Source of the DNA: Microbacterium luticocti DSM 19459
GTDB lineage: Bacteria > Actinomycetota > Actinomycetes > Actinomycetales > Microbacteriaceae
Assembly (NCBI RefSeq): GCF_000422405.1
Contig: NZ_AULS01000007.1
Location: 1 to 64,000 of the forward strand
Length of the DNA stretch: 64,000 nucleotides
Direction: 5' to 3'
Shown here piece after piece: positions 1 to 6,898 of this stretch. How positions within the stretch are numbered: position 1 is the first letter of the stretch; each line of letters starts with the position of its first letter. Position numbers and translations under genes: made by a program. The notes under the pieces are model-generated. The model saw only the letters and a program-made list of their open reading frames with translations. It did no database searches and had not been told where the DNA came from.

Positions 1-1
1 C

Positions 2-187
2 GGCGCGACCGCCGCGTTCCTGGCGAGCAAGATGATCGTCGCCCGGGTGCGCGACGAGCGGATGAGCCTGTGGGACACGATCGCCGCCGAGACCGTCGCG
101 CAGACCCAGCTGGCCGCCACCGAGGACTACCGCGAGGGGTTCGCCGCGTTCCAGCAGAAGCGGCGGCCCGCCTTCCGCGGGCGCTGA
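2..187 (+). CDS. Enoyl-CoA hydratase/isomerase family protein, C-terminal fragment
   Basis: This is the last 61 codons of a gene that begins before the window. The fragment ends in the motif YREGFAAFQQKRRPAFRGR, with the preceding stretch rich in helix-forming residues. That ending (EGFAAFxxKRRPxFxGR) is characteristic of crotonase-fold enoyl-CoA hydratases, where the C-terminal helices help trimerise the enzyme and close the acyl-CoA pocket. Enzymes of this family hydrate trans-2-enoyl-CoA in fatty-acid beta-oxidation. The catalytic core lies outside the window, so the exact substrate and the choice between hydratase and isomerase cannot be settled. The family call rests on the tail alone. 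Confidence 0.75.
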   Translation, partial: GATAAFLASKMIVARVRDERMSLWDTIAAETVAQTQLAATEDYREGFAAFQQKRRPAFRGR

Positions 188-264
188 CCGGGGCAACCGG
201 GCCCCGTTCCCGGGCACGCGCGCGCCCGGCACACGGCCCAGGGCGTACTGCCGACGCGTGCCGC

Positions 265-351
265 GTGCACAACTGCGGGGATTTTCGGCGACACGCCGGG
301 GACGGATGCCGCAACCGCGGCGTGTCGCGCACGATCCCCGCAGTTGTGCAC
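265..351. repeat. Nested palindrome in an intergenic gap
   Basis: A 17-bp arm at 265-281 (GTGCACAACTGCGGGGA) is repeated as a perfect reverse complement at 335-351. Inside it is a second perfect inverted repeat, CGACACGCCG at 289-298 against 318-327. A 14-bp perfect palindrome, TGCACGGCCGTGCA, follows at 347-360. The structure could form a large cruciform or RNA hairpin. It lies just downstream of the enoyl-CoA hydratase stop codon, so it may act as a terminator, though there is no T-run. It could also be a REP-like dispersed element. Confidence 0.7.
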
Positions 352-360
352 GGCCGTGCA

Positions 361-420
361 TCACCGACATCCGTCGCAGATCACCGGCATCCGTCGCAGA
401 TCACCGACATCCGTCGCAGG
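361..420. repeat. Three tandem copies of a 20-bp repeat
   Basis: The unit TCACCGACATCCGTCGCAGA occurs at 361-380, 381-400 (one mismatch, GGCAT for GACAT) and 401-420 (last base changed). The copies follow directly on the palindromes at 265-360. No coding function is visible. Confidence 0.8.
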
Positions 421-491
421 CGGGCTCGTCACGGGTTTCCGCCGCATGCCGCCCCGCCCCGACATGACGGGGTCGCTCCGGCCTCGTGGAC

Positions 492-587
492 CGACACGTG
501 TCGATACCGATCGATATCATGGGCCATGCTGATGGATGGCCAGCAGGGATGATCGCGAAGAGCAGACCGTGCGGATCGGCGAGGAGG
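492..587 (+). promoter_or_regulatory. Promoter and ribosome-binding site of the lipoprotein gene, with a palindrome
   Basis: A perfect 12-bp palindrome CGACACGTGTCG lies at 492-503. A -10-like box TATCAT follows at 515-520, and a strong Shine-Dalgarno GAGGAGG at 581-587 sits 5 nt before the GTG at 593. The palindrome is where an operator would be expected. The binding protein is unknown. Confidence 0.5.
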
Positions 588-592
588 ATCCA

Positions 593-1246
593 GTGAAGCG
601 TGAGATCACCCGCTTGCCGGTGTTGCGTGTTGCCGTGGGCGTGGCCGCCCTGCTCGTCACGGCGGTGCTTGCCGGCTGCGCGGCACACGACAGCGATTCC
701 GTCCAGCCGACGCCGAATGTGCTCTCGCAAACGGATAAAGACCGGATCACACAGGCCACATTGGACCAATTGTGGACTGAATCGGGTCTACCTGACACAC
801 AGCGACCCACAAATATCTCGCGAGTCCGCTATATCACTCTTGATGAGTGGGCAGACGTGATGGCCGACTGCATGACGAAGCAAGGTGCGCCCACCGAGGC
901 TGATCAGGGAGGGCTGACGTACCGGAGCACAGATGCAACCGACGGTCAGTACGCCCTCGCGCGGTACGTATGTGAGAGCATGTACCCGACGGACCCGGTG
1001 ATGCTCTCCCCGCTGAATGTCAGTCAATTGCGCTATTTGTATTCCTACTATATCGGGCCGTTCCGGGAATGCATCAAGAAGCATGGATACGACATCAGCG
1101 AGCCGCCGTCCGAGAAGGTGTTCGTCGAGAATTATCGACGAACGCCATGGAATCCTCTCAACGGCCAGAACGATCCCGCCTTGTCGCAGCTCACCGCACA
1201 ATCTGGCCCTTGTCCCCAGCGGCCCGCAGGACTCTATGGCAAGTAG
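593..1246 (+). CDS. Secreted lipoprotein of unknown function
   Basis: The 217-residue product starts with a basic N-terminus and a hydrophobic stretch ending in the lipobox LAGC (Cys29). It is therefore predicted to be exported and lipid-anchored on the outer face of the membrane. I chose the GTG at 593 because of the well-spaced GAGGAGG upstream; the ATG at 536 would bury the signal peptide. The mature part is rich in Tyr, Asp and Thr, has several Cys residues (for example in ADCMTKQG, RYVCESMYP, FRECIKKHG and SGPCPQ), and shows no domain I recognise. Base composition is clearly lower in G+C than the neighbours, with codons such as ATA, TTG and AAT that are rare elsewhere here. This suggests acquisition by transfer or relaxed selection. 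The gene stands alone between the hydratase and the TetR gene. Confidence 0.75.
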   Translation: MKREITRLPVLRVAVGVAALLVTAVLAGCAAHDSDSVQPTPNVLSQTDKDRITQATLDQLWTESGLPDTQRPTNISRVRYITLDEWADVMADCMTKQGAPTEADQGGLTYRSTDATDGQYALARYVCESMYPTDPVMLSPLNVSQLRYLYSYYIGPFRECIKKHGYDISEPPSEKVFVENYRRTPWNPLNGQNDPALSQLTAQSGPCPQRPAGLYGK

Positions 1247-1415
1247 TCGACCGTTCGTGACCGAGCATCGGCACCTGACTCACTGTCGATGACGTCAGTC
1301 GTGTCCGAGAGGCCGACGCGGCCACCTGATAGACCAGAGGGTCCGCTGCCTTCGGTGCGTCTGCGCGAGCGAGAGCGCCCCCGCGTTCGCCCAGAGCGCA
1401 CACCCGGACGTTGCG

Positions 1416-1431
1416 GAGTGAGTGCTCACTC
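1416..1431. promoter_or_regulatory. TetR-type operator
   Basis: GAGTGAG-TG-CTCACTC is a perfect inverted repeat (7-bp arms, 2-nt spacer) lying 16 bp before the preferred start of the TetR gene. The AGTGAGTGCTCACT form is typical of operators bound by TetR repressors that regulate their own drug-exporter operons. Autoregulation is inferred from position. Confidence 0.75.
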
Positions 1432-1447
1432 ATTACGCTCGGACTCC

Positions 1448-2086
1448 GTGGACGCGACCGATCTCTCCGATGCGACGGCGCCCGCCGACACGGGCGACAC
1501 CGAGCAGGCGCGCACCCGCGCCGAGCCGATGCCGCCCGAGCAGCGCCGCGCGATGATCGCCGAGCAGGCGGTGCCGCTGTTCCTTGAGCACGGTTCCGCG
1601 CTGACCACCCGCCAGCTCGCCGAACACCTCGGCATCGCCGAGGGCACCGTCTTCCGCGCGTTCGGCGACAAGGAGTCGCTCACCCGCGCCGCAGTCGAGA
1701 CCTTCTTCGCCCAGTCGCGGGCGCGTATGGAGGAGGGCCTGGTCGACCCGACGCTGCCCCTCGAGCAGAAGGTCGCGGCCCTGGTCAGCGGCACGCGCAC
1801 CTGGATGAGCCGGATGATGCGGATGCTGTCGCTGATCCCGCGCGAAGAGATCCCACAGCTGCTCTCGGGCCCCGGCGACACCGCCTACCGTGAGGCGATC
1901 GCCGCCGTGTTCGCCCCCGACGCCGACCAGATCACGGTGCGCAGCGACCGGCTCGGATCGATCATGCGCATCGCCGGGATGGCCGCCAACGCCGCCCGGT
2001 TCGACGAGGACGCCGGCCTCACCGACGACGAACTCGTCCACTTCATCCTCTACGGCATCGCGGGCGTGCCCCGCGGAAAGGAATGA
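1448..2086 (+). CDS. TetR/AcrR-family transcriptional repressor
   Basis: The product is about 212 residues. After an acidic N-terminal tail comes a TetR DNA-binding domain, with helix-turn-helix residues in LTTRQLAEHLGIAEGTVFRAF followed by GDKESL. The C-terminal ligand domain is divergent. The GTG at 1448 is preferred because it lies just past the palindromic operator at 1416-1431; in-frame starts at 1289 and 1418 would place coding sequence across that operator. The stop codon overlaps the ATG of the first ABC half-transporter (ATGA, 2083-2086), so the three genes form one translationally coupled operon. By analogy with similar loci, the protein likely represses the operon until a transported compound binds it. 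The ligand is unknown. Confidence 0.85.
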   Translation: MDATDLSDATAPADTGDTEQARTRAEPMPPEQRRAMIAEQAVPLFLEHGSALTTRQLAEHLGIAEGTVFRAFGDKESLTRAAVETFFAQSRARMEEGLVDPTLPLEQKVAALVSGTRTWMSRMMRMLSLIPREEIPQLLSGPGDTAYREAIAAVFAPDADQITVRSDRLGSIMRIAGMAANAARFDEDAGLTDDELVHFILYGIAGVPRGKE

Positions 2087-3822
2087 CCGTGCTGGGCAGA
2101 CTCCTCGTGCGATACCTGCGCCCCGGCTGGGCGCTCATCATCGGCGTGCTGGTGTTCCAGATCGCGCAGTCACTGGCATCCCTGTGGCTGCCGACGCTGC
2201 AGGCCGACATCATCGACGACGGCGTGCTCAAAGCCGACATCGGCTTCATCTGGCGCACCGGCGGCATCATGCTCGCCATCAGCCTCGTGCAGATCCTCTG
2301 TGCGATCGCCGCCGTCTACTTCGGGTCGCGCCTGGCCATGGGGCTGGGTCGTGACATCCGCTCCGACCTGTTCCACCGCGTCGTCGCGTTCTCGCAACGC
2401 GAGGTCGGACAGTTCGGCGCCCCGTCGCTGATCACGCGCAACACCAACGACGTGCAGCAGGTGCAGATGCTGGTGCAGGTCTCGGCCACGCTCATGGTCT
2501 CGGCCCCGATCCTCGCCATCGGCGGCGTCATCTTCGCCATCCAGCAGGATGTCGGTCTGTCGTGGCTCATGGCCGTGTCGGTGCCGGTGCTGCTGATCAT
2601 CGTCTCGCTGATCGTCGTGCGCATGGTGCCGGCCTTCCGCGCCATGCAGCGCCGCATCGACCGGGTCAACCAGATCATGCGCGAACAGCTCACCGGCATC
2701 CGCGTGGTGCGCGCCTTCGTGCGCGAGACCCAGGAACGCGCCCGGTTCGAGAAGGCCAGCTCCGACGTCATGGAATCGGCCGTGCGCGCCGGCAACCTGA
2801 TGGCGATCATGTTCCCCGCCGTGATGCTCGTGTTGAACGTGTCGAGCGTCGCGGTGATCTGGTTCGGCTCGTTCCAGGTGCAGAACGGCGACACCCAGAT
2901 CGGCACCCTGTTCGCGTTCCTCAGCTACATGATGCAGATCCTCATGGGTGTGATGATGGCGACGTTCATGTTCGTGATGATCCCGCGCGCCGCGGTGTGC
3001 GCGAACCGCATCGGCGACGTGTTGGGCACCGAACCGAGCGTGGCCGCCCCGGCCCGCCCGGCCGAGCCGCCGGTGCCCGCCGGCCGTGTCGTGTTCGACC
3101 ACGTCGACTTCGCCTACCCCGGCGCCGACGACGCCGTGCTGCACGACATCACGTTCACCGCAGAACCCGGCACCACCACCGCCATCATCGGCTCGACCGG
3201 TTCGGGCAAGACCACCCTGATCGGCCTGCTGCCGCGGCTTTTCGACGTCACCGGCGGATCGGTGAGCCTCGACGGGGTCGACGTGCGCGAATACGACCCC
3301 GACGAGCTGTGGAAGCGCATCGGACTCGTGCAGCAGAAGGCCTTCTTGTTCTCGGGCACGATCGCCTCGAACCTGCGCTACGGCGATGCCGAGGCATCCG
3401 ACGACGACCTGTGGGAGGCGCTCGAGATCGCCCAGGCCCGCGACTTCGTCGAGGCGATGCCCGACCGACTGCAGGCGCCGATCGCCCAGGGCGGCACGAA
3501 CGTGTCGGGTGGGCAGCGGCAGCGGCTCTCGATCGCCCGCGCGCTCGTGCACCGCCCCGAGGTCTACATCTTCGACGATTCGTTCTCGGCGCTCGACCTG
3601 CGCACCGACGCCGCGCTGCGCCACGCGCTCGACGAACGCCTGCCCGACGCGACACGCATCGTCGTCGCGCAGCGGGTGTCGACCATCCAGCACGCCGACC
3701 AGATCGTCGTGCTCGACCACGGACGCGTCGTCGGCATCGGCACGCACGACGACCTGGTCGAATCCAACGAGACCTACCGCGAGATCGTGGAGTCCCAGCT
3801 TTCTGCGCAGGAGGCGGCATGA
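2083..3822 (+). CDS. ABC exporter half-transporter, subunit with degenerate ATP site
   Basis: A 579-residue half-transporter: six membrane helices in the first ~300 residues, then one ATP-binding domain. Visible motifs are Walker A GSTGSGKTT (370-378), signature VSGGQ (474-478) and Walker B ending FDDS. The catalytic Glu is replaced by Asp499 and the switch His by Gln530 (VVAQRVST). These substitutions mark the non-hydrolysing site of heterodimeric multidrug exporters such as TM287/288, BmrCD and LmrCD. The canonical signature here completes the active site formed with the Walker motifs of the partner. It is coupled to tetR upstream (ATGA) and to its partner downstream (ATGA at 3819-3822). 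Drug or lipid export is likely; the substrate is unknown. Confidence 0.92.
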   Translation: MTVLGRLLVRYLRPGWALIIGVLVFQIAQSLASLWLPTLQADIIDDGVLKADIGFIWRTGGIMLAISLVQILCAIAAVYFGSRLAMGLGRDIRSDLFHRVVAFSQREVGQFGAPSLITRNTNDVQQVQMLVQVSATLMVSAPILAIGGVIFAIQQDVGLSWLMAVSVPVLLIIVSLIVVRMVPAFRAMQRRIDRVNQIMREQLTGIRVVRAFVRETQERARFEKASSDVMESAVRAGNLMAIMFPAVMLVLNVSSVAVIWFGSFQVQNGDTQIGTLFAFLSYMMQILMGVMMATFMFVMIPRAAVCANRIGDVLGTEPSVAAPARPAEPPVPAGRVVFDHVDFAYPGADDAVLHDITFTAEPGTTTAIIGSTGSGKTTLIGLLPRLFDVTGGSVSLDGVDVREYDPDELWKRIGLVQQKAFLFSGTIASNLRYGDAEASDDDLWEALEIAQARDFVEAMPDRLQAPIAQGGTNVSGGQRQRLSIARALVHRPEVYIFDDSFSALDLRTDAALRHALDERLPDATRIVVAQRVSTIQHADQIVVLDHGRVVGIGTHDDLVESNETYREIVESQLSAQEAA

Positions 3823-5876
3823 GCGGCACACAGCAGCAGCGACGCGGCCCCGGTGGCGGCCGCGGGCCCTTCGGCGGGGCCGGCGCGCCCACCCAGAAGG
3901 CGCAGAACTTCGGCCCGAGCGCCCGACGACTGCTCGGGATGCTGCGCCCTGACGCGCTGTGGCTGTCGCTGGTCGTCGCATTCGGTGTGGTCAGCGTCGC
4001 GCTCAGCGTCGTCGGCCCGAAGCTGCTCGGCCAGGCCACGAACGTGGTGGTCGCCGGGTTCATCTCGATGCAGTTCAAGGACCTGCCCGCCGGGGTCACC
4101 AAGGACCAGATCATCGCCCAGATGACCAAGAGCGGTCAGGGGCAGTTCGCCGACATGCTGCGCAGCGTCGATTTCACGCCCGGCGCCGGCATGGACTTCG
4201 CCAAGCTCGGCTGGCTGATCGCCGCCGTGCTGAGCGTGTACGCGATCTCGGCCGTGTTCATGTGGTTGCAGGCCCGCATCCTGAACGTCGTGGTGCAGCG
4301 CGCCATGCACCGCATCCGGATGCTCGTGGAAGACAAGCTGCACCGGCTGCCGCTGTCGTACTACGACCGCATGCAGCGCGGCGAGCTGCTCAGCCGGGTC
4401 ACCAACGACGTCGACAACATCGGCCAGACCCTGCAGCAGAGCATGTCGCAGGTGGTGATCTCGCTGCTGACCGTGCTGGGCGTGCTGATCATGATGTTCT
4501 CGATCTCGCCGCTGCTGGCGGCGATCGCGCTGGTCACCATCCCGCTGACCATCGTCATCACGGTGCTGGTCGCCAAGCGCTCGCAGAAGCTGTTCGTCGC
4601 CCAGTGGGCGGCCACCGGCGTGCTCAACGCCCGTGTCGAAGAGACCTTCTCGGGTCACTCGATCGTCAAGGTGTACGGTCACCAGCGCGACGTGGAGGCC
4701 GACTTCCGGCGCGAGAACGATGCCGTGTACCGCGCCAGTTTCGGCGCCCAGTTCGTGTCGGGCATCATCATGCCGGCGATGATGTTCGTCGGAAACCTCG
4801 TCTACGTCGCCATCGCGGTCGTCGGCGGGCTGCAGATCGCCTCCGGGGCGATCTCGATCGGCGATGTGCAGGCGTTCATCCAGTACTCCCGGCAGTTCAC
4901 CCAGCCGCTGAGCCAGTTGGGCTCGATGGCCAACCTGCTGCAGTCCGGCGTCGCCAGTGCCGAGCGGGTGTTCGAACTGCTCGACGAGCCCGAAGAGACG
5001 CCCGACCCCGACCCGGCGGCCACCCTGCCCGACGAGGCGAGCCACCTCGCCTTCGACGACGTGTCGTTCCGCTACCTGCCCGACAAGCCGCTGATCGAAG
5101 ACCTCGACCTGTCGGCCGAGCCGGGCAGCACCGTCGCGATCGTCGGTCCCACCGGCGCCGGCAAGACGACCCTGGTGAACCTGATCATGCGCTTCTACGA
5201 CGTCGACTCCGGACGCATCCTGCTCGACGGCGTCGACACCCGCACCATGACCCGCGGCGACCTGCGCGGACGCACCGGCATGGTGCTGCAGGACACGTGG
5301 CTCTTCGCCGGCACGATCCGCGAGAACATCGCCTACGGGCGGCCCGAGGCATCCGACGACGAGTTCATCGCCGCCGCCACCGCCGCCTACGTCGACCGGT
5401 TCGTGCACGCCCTGCCCGACGGGTACGACACCGTGCTCGACGACGAGGCCACCAACCTGTCGGTGGGCGAGCGGCAGCTGGTCACCATCGCCCGGGCGTT
5501 CCTCGCCGACCCGCGCATCCTCATCCTCGACGAGGCCACCAGCTCGGTCGACACCCGCACCGAACTGCTCATCCAGCGGGCGATGTCGAACCTGCGCGCC
5601 GACCGCACCTCGTTCGTGATCGCGCACCGACTGTCCACCATCCGTGACGCCGACCTCATCCTGGTCATGGAAGAAGGACGCATCGTCGAGCAGGGCACGC
5701 ACGATCGGCTGCTGGCGGCCAAGGGTGCCTATTGGCGGCTGTACAACGCGCAGTTCGAAGCCCCCGTCGTCGACACCGGTGCCCCGCCCGTGCCGGCCGT
5801 GGTGGGTGCCGGGCCCGTCGGTGTGGCCCCGGTCGTCGCCGACGCCGATCCCGACGGTGGGGAGGGTGTCAACTAG
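3819..5876 (+). CDS. ABC exporter half-transporter, catalytic partner
   Basis: A 685-residue half-transporter with a Gly-rich cytoplasmic start (MSGTQQQRRGPGGG), six membrane helices and a C-terminal ATPase. There is an insert of about 60 residues between the first two helices (around residues 65-125). Walker A is GPTGAGKTT (443-451), Walker B ends LILDEATS with catalytic Glu572, and the switch His603 is intact (VIAHRLST). Its signature is altered to LSVGE (547-551), exactly complementing the degenerate Walker B and switch of the partner encoded just upstream. The pair thus makes one working and one degenerate ATP site. The start overlaps the upstream stop by 4 nt. The last 35 residues are a Pro/Val/Ala-rich tail. 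Confidence 0.93.
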   Translation: MSGTQQQRRGPGGGRGPFGGAGAPTQKAQNFGPSARRLLGMLRPDALWLSLVVAFGVVSVALSVVGPKLLGQATNVVVAGFISMQFKDLPAGVTKDQIIAQMTKSGQGQFADMLRSVDFTPGAGMDFAKLGWLIAAVLSVYAISAVFMWLQARILNVVVQRAMHRIRMLVEDKLHRLPLSYYDRMQRGELLSRVTNDVDNIGQTLQQSMSQVVISLLTVLGVLIMMFSISPLLAAIALVTIPLTIVITVLVAKRSQKLFVAQWAATGVLNARVEETFSGHSIVKVYGHQRDVEADFRRENDAVYRASFGAQFVSGIIMPAMMFVGNLVYVAIAVVGGLQIASGAISIGDVQAFIQYSRQFTQPLSQLGSMANLLQSGVASAERVFELLDEPEETPDPDPAATLPDEASHLAFDDVSFRYLPDKPLIEDLDLSAEPGSTVAIVGPTGAGKTTLVNLIMRFYDVDSGRILLDGVDTRTMTRGDLRGRTGMVLQDTWLFAGTIRENIAYGRPEASDDEFIAAATAAYVDRFVHALPDGYDTVLDDEATNLSVGERQLVTIARAFLADPRILILDEATSSVDTRTELLIQRAMSNLRADRTSFVIAHRLSTIRDADLILVMEEGRIVEQGTHDRLLAAKGAYWRLYNAQFEAPVVDTGAPPVPAVVGAGPVGVAPVVADADPDGGEGVN

Positions 5877-5933
5877 GATGTGAGGCGTCGTCGGCCACCC
5901 TCGGCGGCGCACCCTGATCAGGGAGGACACCGC

Positions 5934-6821
5934 GTGCCCGACGTGCGCACCCGATTGCGAACGGTCCCATTGGCCGATGGGACCGTCCGGCTCGCCTGGG
6001 CCGCCGCCACCGATGTGGGGCGGCGGCGCGAGGTGAACCAGGACGCCGTGCTGGCCGAATACCCGCTGTTCGTCGTCGCCGACGGCATGGGCGGTCACAT
6101 CGGGGGTGAGATCGCCTCGACCAGCGCCGTCGACCGGCTGCGTCCGGTCGCCGAAGCCGGCACGGTCGGGCCGAAGGTGATCGAGAAGGCGCTCGGCCGG
6201 GCGGTGAAGGACATCGCCGCGCACGTCGGTGACACCGACGAGGGCACCGGCACCACGGTGACCGGTGTGTACCTCGACGCCGACCGGGCCGACCCGCACT
6301 GGGTGACCTTGAACATCGGCGATTCGCGCGTCTACCTGCTGCGCGACGGGCAGATCGTGCAGATCACCACCGACCACTCCGTCGTGCAAGAGCTCGTCGC
6401 CTCGGGCCGGCTCAGCCCCGAGGAGGCCGAGAACCACCCCTACGGCAACGTGATCACCCGTGCGGTCGGCCCCTCCGACAGCGTCAAGCCCGATTACGTG
6501 CGGCTCGACCTGGTCGACGGCGACCGGTTCGTGATCTGCTCGGACGGGCTCACCAAAGAACTCACCGACTACGGCATCCAGCACTTCCTGGGCGAGCACC
6601 CCGACCCGGGCGACGCGGTGACCGCGATGCTCGAGGCGGCTCTCGAGAACGGCGGCCGTGACAACATCTCGATCATCGTGCTGAACGTCGGCGTCGAACG
6701 CGCCGGGCAGGCGACACCGGCGCCGGACCCGGCCGCCACGGTGACCGACACCGCAGGCGAAGCCGAGGCGACGGATGCCGCGGGCGAGCCCGTCGGCGAT
6801 TCCTCCCCAGATCGCGCCTGA
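5934..6821 (+). CDS. PP2C-family serine/threonine protein phosphatase
   Basis: A 295-residue PPM/PP2C phosphatase, which removes phosphate from Ser/Thr residues using two metal ions. The metal ligands and family motifs appear in order: VNQDAV (Asp37), VADGMGGH (Asp50), GTGTTVT (about 104), IGDSRVYLLRDG (about 130), CSDGLTKEL (Asp204) and GGRDNIS (Asp243). The tail after residue 255 is a low-complexity Ala/Asp/Pro region. There is no membrane helix, so it is cytosolic. The GTG at 5934 is chosen for the GGGAGG 7 nt upstream. It lies 77 bp upstream of the EccC-like ATPase gene in the same direction. A regulatory link between the two is inferred from position only. Confidence 0.92.
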   Translation: MPDVRTRLRTVPLADGTVRLAWAAATDVGRRREVNQDAVLAEYPLFVVADGMGGHIGGEIASTSAVDRLRPVAEAGTVGPKVIEKALGRAVKDIAAHVGDTDEGTGTTVTGVYLDADRADPHWVTLNIGDSRVYLLRDGQIVQITTDHSVVQELVASGRLSPEEAENHPYGNVITRAVGPSDSVKPDYVRLDLVDGDRFVICSDGLTKELTDYGIQHFLGEHPDPGDAVTAMLEAALENGGRDNISIIVLNVGVERAGQATPAPDPAATVTDTAGEAEATDAAGEPVGDSSPDRA

Positions 6822-6832
6822 CCCGCCGACGG

Positions 6833-6854
6833 GCCGATCTGTCCACAGATCGGC
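6833..6854. promoter_or_regulatory. Inverted repeat between phosphatase and secretion-ATPase genes
   Basis: Ten-bp arms GCCGATCTGT (6833-6842) and ACAGATCGGC (6845-6854) are separated by only CC. There is no T-run. The short spacer suggests an operator rather than a terminator. It lies about 45 bp before the ATG of the ATPase gene. Confidence 0.5.
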
Positions 6855-6898
6855 GGCGACCGCCCCACCGGCCGGTGGCGGCCGCTTGACTGGAGCGC

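Noticed and set aside
361..420. Short direct repeats as a possible CRISPR remnant
   Set aside because: The copies are contiguous with no spacers, only 20 bp long, and no cas genes are present.
1289..1447. Longer start for the TetR protein at 1289
   Set aside because: It would run coding sequence through the operator palindrome and add an Arg/Pro-rich stretch unlike TetR N-termini.
3774..6599. Minus-strand open frame of 941 codons opposite the ABC and phosphatase genes
   Set aside because: It is antisense to well-supported genes, is rich in His, Arg, Gly and Asp as expected for a GC-rich shadow frame, and has no motif.
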